Positions 4,985-6,407 of a stretch of 6,407 nt of DNA are shown piece after piece. Under the pieces are notes generated by a model that was not told where the DNA came from, did no database searches, and saw nothing but the letters and a program-made list of their open reading frames with translations. Where the stretch lies: the NCBI RefSeq assembly GCF_051960575.1, contig NZ_JBQCEE010000308.1, positions 1-6,407 of the forward strand, given 5' to 3'. Numbering within the stretch: the stretch's first letter is position 1; the number at the start of each line of letters is the position of its first letter. The stretch is from JBQCEE01 sp051960575. GTDB taxonomy: Bacteria > Actinomycetota > Actinomycetes > Mycobacteriales > Jatrophihabitantaceae. The position numbers and the translations under genes are program-made.

Positions 4985-5740
4985 GTGAGCACTCGCAGCG
5001 CGTTGATCACCGGCGGCGGCACCGGGCTCGGACTCGCAACCGCCCTGCGGCTCCACCGCAAGGGGTTCGCGGTCACCATCGTCGGACGCCGCGCAGCGGT
5101 GCTCGCCGACGCCGCTGCGCAACTCGGTGCGGACGGCGGCGCGCCGGTGGCGACCGTCGTCACCGACCTCGCCGACCCCGAGGCGCCCGCCGCGTCGGTC
5201 GCCGCGCACGTCGAGCGGTTCGGCGGTCTCGACGCGCTGGTGGCAGGGGCGGGCGCGTACGAGGAGACACCGCTGCTCGGCGTCACCGCGGCGATGTGGG
5301 ACGCGACGATGGACGTGCACGTTCGCGCGGTGGTGCTCGCGGCCTCCGCCGCTGCGAGGATCATGATCGAGGCCGGCCGCGGACGCATCGTGCTCGTCTC
5401 GTCGGTCAACGGGTTCCACTCGGAGCCCGACACGATGGCCTACAGCGCGGCGAAGACCGCTGTCATCAGCCTCGCCCGCTCGCTCGCCGTCGATCTCGGC
5501 ACGAGCGGCGTGACGGCGAACGCGGTCGCACCCGGGTGGGTGACGACACCGATGACCGAGCAGTACCTGGACGCGAGCACGCCCGAGCGCATGCGCCGGG
5601 TCAACCCGCTGGGCCGCCCGGGGCGCCCGGACGAGATCGCCGAGGTGATCGCCTGGCTGGTCACGGACGCGCCGGAGTTCCTCACCGGCGCGACGATCGC
5701 CGTCGACGGAGGCCAGACGGCACTGGCTCCGCTGCCCTGA
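4985..5740 (+). CDS. short-chain dehydrogenase/reductase (SDR family oxidoreductase)
   Basis: This is a 251-residue classical SDR. The cofactor-binding TGGGTGLG (9-16) is followed by an Arg pair (R35, R36) after the second strand, which favours NADP(H), and by D61 in VTDLAD. The catalytic S140, Y153 and K157 (YSAAK) have normal spacing, and the C-terminal VAPGWVTTPM (181-190) and TGATIAVDGG (234-243) are standard SDR segments, the latter resembling FabG-like enzymes. Two positions are unusual: the NNAG motif reads AGAG (87-90), and the tetrad Asn position appears to be H112 (MDVHVRA). The substrate cannot be read; a carbonyl or alcohol of unknown identity is reduced or oxidised. The start is GTG 4985, placing the glycine motif at the usual distance from the N-terminus. 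The gene lies between a membrane protein and an acyltransferase, all on the same strand. Confidence 0.93.
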   Translation: MSTRSALITGGGTGLGLATALRLHRKGFAVTIVGRRAAVLADAAAQLGADGGAPVATVVTDLADPEAPAASVAAHVERFGGLDALVAGAGAYEETPLLGVTAAMWDATMDVHVRAVVLAASAAARIMIEAGRGRIVLVSSVNGFHSEPDTMAYSAAKTAVISLARSLAVDLGTSGVTANAVAPGWVTTPMTEQYLDASTPERMRRVNPLGRPGRPDEIAEVIAWLVTDAPEFLTGATIAVDGGQTALAPLP

Positions 5741-5748
5741 CGGTGCGC

Positions 5749-5754
5749 CACAAT
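5749..5754 (+). promoter_or_regulatory. possible leaderless -10 element for the acyltransferase gene
   Basis: CACAAT ends six bases before ATG 5761, with A at -11 and T at -7 for a leaderless transcript. There is no Shine-Dalgarno in the 20-base gap after the SDR stop. No clear -35 is seen in the SDR 3' end. Confidence 0.3.
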
Positions 5755-5760
5755 CCCCGC

Positions 5761-6407
5761 ATGGCCGAACCCCCGCAGTTCACCCGCGCCTACCGCGTCG
5801 TGCTCGCCGTGGCGACGCCCATCATGCGGTGGGCCCGGCTCAGGGTGACCGGGGTCGACCTGCTGCCACGCACCGGCCCCGTGCTGCTGGTGGCCGACCA
5901 CGACAGCTACTGGGACCCGATCGCCATCGCCGTGGCCGCGCGGCGCACCCGCCAGATCCACGCGCTGTCGAAGTCGACGTTGTGGAGGAACAAGGTCGTC
6001 GGCGCGTTCATGACCGACATGGGGCACATCCCGGTCGAGCGTGGCGTCAACAACGACGCGGCGCTCGAGCGCGCGATCGAGGCCTTGCGTGCGGGGGCGT
6101 GCATCGGCATCTTCCCCGAGGCCACGCGCTCGCTCGGGCGCCCGCGGCGCGCCCGCAGCGGGATCGGGCGCATGGCCGAGCTGGTGCCCGAGGCGCAGAT
6201 CGTCTGCGTGCGGACGAACGGCTCGACCGATGTGGTGCGGCTGCCGAAGCGCCCGCTCGTCACCGTGGAGTTCTACCGTCCGCGCGGGGGCGGCCTCGCG
6301 CCGGGCGAGAGCGCCGGCGACTTCGCGCAGCGACTGGTCGACGAGTTGCGCGAGCGCGCGCCGTACGAGGTCCCCGGCCGGCGCCGGACGGCGACGAAGT
6401 TCGCGGC
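5761..6407 (+). CDS. PlsC-type lysophospholipid (1-acylglycerol-3-phosphate) acyltransferase, cut by window end
   Basis: The frame runs from ATG 5761 to the window edge without a stop, giving 215 residues. It has the PlsC acyltransferase motifs in order: motif I DHDSYWD (H47-x4-D52, catalytic pair), the glycerol-phosphate-binding region IPVERG (90-95) and motif III FPEATRS (118-124), where the usual FPEGTRS glycine is alanine. ARSGIGRMAE (131-140) is the typical stretch that follows. Enzymes of this family transfer an acyl chain to lysophosphatidic acid or a related lysolipid at the inner face of the membrane. A weakly hydrophobic N-terminal segment (about 12-22) may associate with the membrane. 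Many family members are 220-260 residues, so little is probably missing. It follows the SDR by 20 bases. The exact acceptor cannot be told from sequence. Confidence 0.92.
   Translation, partial: MAEPPQFTRAYRVVLAVATPIMRWARLRVTGVDLLPRTGPVLLVADHDSYWDPIAIAVAARRTRQIHALSKSTLWRNKVVGAFMTDMGHIPVERGVNNDAALERAIEALRAGACIGIFPEATRSLGRPRRARSGIGRMAELVPEAQIVCVRTNGSTDVVRLPKRPLVTVEFYRPRGGGLAPGESAGDFAQRLVDELRERAPYEVPGRRRTATKFA

Overview
The window is a very GC-rich, densely packed bacterial chromosome segment. Third codon positions are almost all G or C, GTG starts are common and several starts have no ribosome-binding site. The gene families present (a CDGSH protein, a heme-oxygenase-like diiron enzyme, a short HemK-like methyltransferase and YihY/BrkB) also point to an actinobacterium. 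I cannot name the genus. No rRNA, tRNA, CRISPR array, insertion sequence or phage gene is visible, and no stretch over 300 bases lacks a gene.

Left block (1-2467). The last 41 codons of a plus-strand gene, possibly a YbdK/GCS2-type carboxylate-amine ligase, run into a minus-strand cluster with only one base between the two stop codons. In transcription order that cluster is a HemK-like SAM methyltransferase (2467-1838), an M20 metallo-dipeptidase (1841-453, joined by an ATGA start/stop overlap) and an alkyltransferase-like DNA-binding protein (428-129) whose methyl-acceptor cysteine is missing.

Central block (2468-3914). A 137-base divergent region separates the methyltransferase from a plus-strand heme-oxygenase-like diiron oxidase (HDO) gene. 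The HDO gene converges on a minus-strand gene for a 70-residue CDGSH iron-sulfur protein. A long hairpin with perfect 16-base arms sits between the two and contains the HDO stop codon. Methyltransferase, diiron oxidase and CDGSH protein together are the most interesting set here. They could supply methyl transfer, O2-dependent oxidation and electrons or iron-sulfur chemistry to one uncharacterised pathway.

Right block (3915-6407). A YihY/BrkB-family membrane protein, an SDR oxidoreductase and a PlsC-type acyltransferase (cut by the window edge) follow head to tail on the plus strand with gaps of 25 and 20 bases. The last two, like the CDGSH and alkyltransferase-like genes, have an -10-like hexamer ending exactly six bases before the start codon. 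This suggests leaderless transcripts. The block looks like membrane or lipid housekeeping and has no clear link to the central block.
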